DNA of 64,000 nucleotides from Myxacorys chilensis ATA2-1-KO14 (GTDB lineage: Bacteria; Cyanobacteriota; Cyanobacteriia; Leptolyngbyales; Leptolyngbyaceae), in contig JAHHHP010000009.1 in NCBI GenBank assembly GCA_019359275.1, forward strand, positions 38,334 through 102,333, read 5' to 3'. The notes under the pieces are model-generated. The model did no database searches and was not told where the DNA came from. It was given only the letters and a program-made list of their open reading frames with translations. Position 1 is the stretch's first letter, and the number at the start of each line of letters is the position of its first letter. Positions 62,896 to 64,000 of this stretch are shown here, piece after piece. The translations under genes and the position numbers were made by a program.

Positions 62896-63885
62896 ATGAA
62901 ATTAAATCGAACCACAAGTTTTAGCCTCAGCGCCGCACTTTTAGCTTTGACGACCGCCTTCCTGAGCGCGTGCAATACTCAGCCCTCCTCGAATCAAGCG
63001 GCTGCACCTCAAGGACAAACAACTGCACCTCAAGGACAAACGGCTACAAATGCCACCTTAGATCAGTTGCGCGTTGTTTTTCCCAGTCGGTCTGGAGCGA
63101 CAGAGGTACAAACCAAAGCCAACGCGATCACAACCTTGCTCTCGAAAGAACTGAACATGCCCGTGACTGCCGTGGTTGGTGATGATACTGCTGCCGTCGA
63201 AGCGCTGAAAGCGGAGCAAGCAGAAGTAGCGTTTCTCAGCAGCCGCCCCGCGCTGAAAGCAGAACAATTAGCAAACTCTCGTCTTTATCTAGCAGAGGTG
63301 CGCCCGGATTATTCCGGAGGACATACCTACCGTTCGGTTTTTGTCGTGCGAAACGACAGTCCCCTGCAAAGCAAAGACGATCCTAAGCAAAATCTGGAAC
63401 AACTGCGCGGCAAGAAAATTGCCTTCACTTCGCCAACTTCTGGATCGGGCTTTATTTTTCCAGTCGGTGATTTGGTGAAACAAGGGCTGGTCGAAAACCG
63501 CGATCGCGTGAAAGAATTTTTTGGAGAAGTCACTTATGGCAACAACTATAGTGGCGCGCTGCAAGCTGTTTTGAAGGGACAAGCGGATGTCGCGGCTGTA
63601 TCGGAATATGCGCTCAAAGATCCCTACATCACGCCTGAAGAAAGTAAGCAAGTGAGAATTCTTCATGCAATTTCCGGGGTTCCGGCGCATGGAGTGGCGA
63701 TCGACGATCGGGTTTCTGCTGATCTGCGTGGGCGCTTGGTCAGTGCGCTGCAAAAACTGAATGAACCAGCTAACAATGCATTGCTAAAAGATCTGTATAA
63801 CTCAACCGAGTTAGTTAACATTGACCATACGAGCCATTTGGCCCCCATGCAAACTGCCCTAAAACAAGCAGGAATGGAGCCTTAG
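62896..63885 (+). CDS. phnD: PhnD-like phosphate/phosphonate/phosphite ABC transporter lipoprotein
   Basis: A 329-residue periplasmic binding protein. The lipoprotein signal ends in LSAC with Cys26. Two copies of APQGQT (a 21-base tandem duplication) form the linker. The binding domain follows: LRVVFPSRSGATEVQTKANA, VVGDDTAAVEALKAEQAEVA, FLSSRPALKA, then FTSPTSGSGFIFPVGDLVKQ and FGEVTYGNNYSGALQAVLKG, as in PhnD/PtxB proteins that bind phosphonate or phosphite. The usual partners, phnC and phnE, should follow but are not seen; an IS element begins at the last base of the stop codon. The symbol is by family and not by shown ligand. Confidence 0.85.
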   Translation: MKLNRTTSFSLSAALLALTTAFLSACNTQPSSNQAAAPQGQTTAPQGQTATNATLDQLRVVFPSRSGATEVQTKANAITTLLSKELNMPVTAVVGDDTAAVEALKAEQAEVAFLSSRPALKAEQLANSRLYLAEVRPDYSGGHTYRSVFVVRNDSPLQSKDDPKQNLEQLRGKKIAFTSPTSGSGFIFPVGDLVKQGLVENRDRVKEFFGEVTYGNNYSGALQAVLKGQADVAAVSEYALKDPYITPEESKQVRILHAISGVPAHGVAIDDRVSADLRGRLVSALQKLNEPANNALLKDLYNSTELVNIDHTSHLAPMQTALKQAGMEP

Positions 63886-64000
63886 AGGATGTTTGAGAAG
63901 TCTGGTAAACAGTAAAAAAGCTCACTCAGTGTAAGCTGCGAATACAAAAGAACACAGCACTGAGTGAGCTACATGAGTAAATCCTATCCCAGTAATCTGA
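63885..64000 (+). mobile_element. IS5-family insertion sequence, left end (partial)
   Basis: The end reads GAGGATGTTTGAGAAGTC, a typical IS end. A perfect 12-bp inverted repeat (GCTCACTCAGTG at 63920-63931, CACTGAGTGAGC at 63958-63969) stands just before the transposase start. That hairpin would limit transposase translation from outside transcripts. The right end is beyond the window. Confidence 0.75.
63973..64000 (+). CDS. IS5-family transposase, N-terminal fragment
   Basis: Nine codons are visible: MSKSYPSNL. This is the usual opening of IS5-group transposases in cyanobacteria (M-S-K-x-Y-P-S-N-L-T). The gene runs off the window. The call rests on these residues, the upstream hairpin and the IS-like end. 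Confidence 0.7.

Overview
The window comes from a cyanobacterium. The palindrome GCGATCGC and its core CGATCG recur throughout, in genes and gaps, as HIP1 does in cyanobacteria. Many products are cyanobacterial in type: large hybrid histidine kinases, Uma2 nucleases, DUF4079 and DM13 proteins, an RppA-like regulator and a NACHT-HEAT protein. Short dispersed repeats, MITE-like elements, gene remnants and an IS edge point to a large, repeat-rich genome of the filamentous type. That last point is inference.

Layout. 0-3.3 kb: the end of an NRPS locus on the minus strand, with one complete C-A-T module whose pocket residues read as leucine-activating, and the first 29 codons of the next NRPS carrying a TubC-type docking helix. 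3.6-8.7 kb: glycerol kinase, a 2'-5' RNA ligase-like protein, a Uma2 nuclease and a birA-bioA biotin pair. 8.9-16.5 kb: a guanidine-I riboswitch followed by two DUF1989 proteins, a biotin-dependent guanidine/urea carboxylase, allophanate hydrolase and a separately encoded allophanate-hydrolase C-terminal domain. Together these form a complete guanidine-to-ammonium pathway, with birA and bioA divergent from it. 16.5-20.1 kb: a double hybrid histidine kinase.

20.8-30.4 kb is the most accessory-looking part. A 434-residue protein of no family I can name sits directly upstream of two subtilases. On the opposite strand is a block of NACHT-HEAT NTPase, antitoxin, RelE-like toxin and a small protein sharing a peptide motif with the NACHT protein, ending in a toxin-antitoxin remnant. 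The layout is that of a defence or self/non-self island. 30.4-33 kb: a 21-bp tandem array and three small exported proteins, two of them built from Q/N-rich repeats that recall amyloid or beta-solenoid proteins. 33-40 kb: rhomboid protease, sensor kinase, cellulose-synthase-like glycosyltransferase, DM13, DUF4079 and an OmpR-type regulator. 40-41.4 kb: a small Cys-containing exported protein and a gene fragment, bracketed by inverted copies of a composite repeat.

41.5-50.7 kb: a nonsense-mutated XRE regulator read in frame into a second large hybrid kinase, a kinase fragment, a SWIM zinc-finger protein, a possible MFS remnant, a fibrillin-like protein and an S10 serine carboxypeptidase. 50.7-64 kb is mostly housekeeping: tRNA-Gly(GCC), SdhA, a TauE/SafE-like membrane protein with its partner, an RppA-type regulator, hisG (short form), an ABC exporter, a UPF0173-type hydrolase, rplI-dnaB and a PhnD-like lipoprotein. 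An IS5-type element begins at the last base of the PhnD stop codon and runs off the window.
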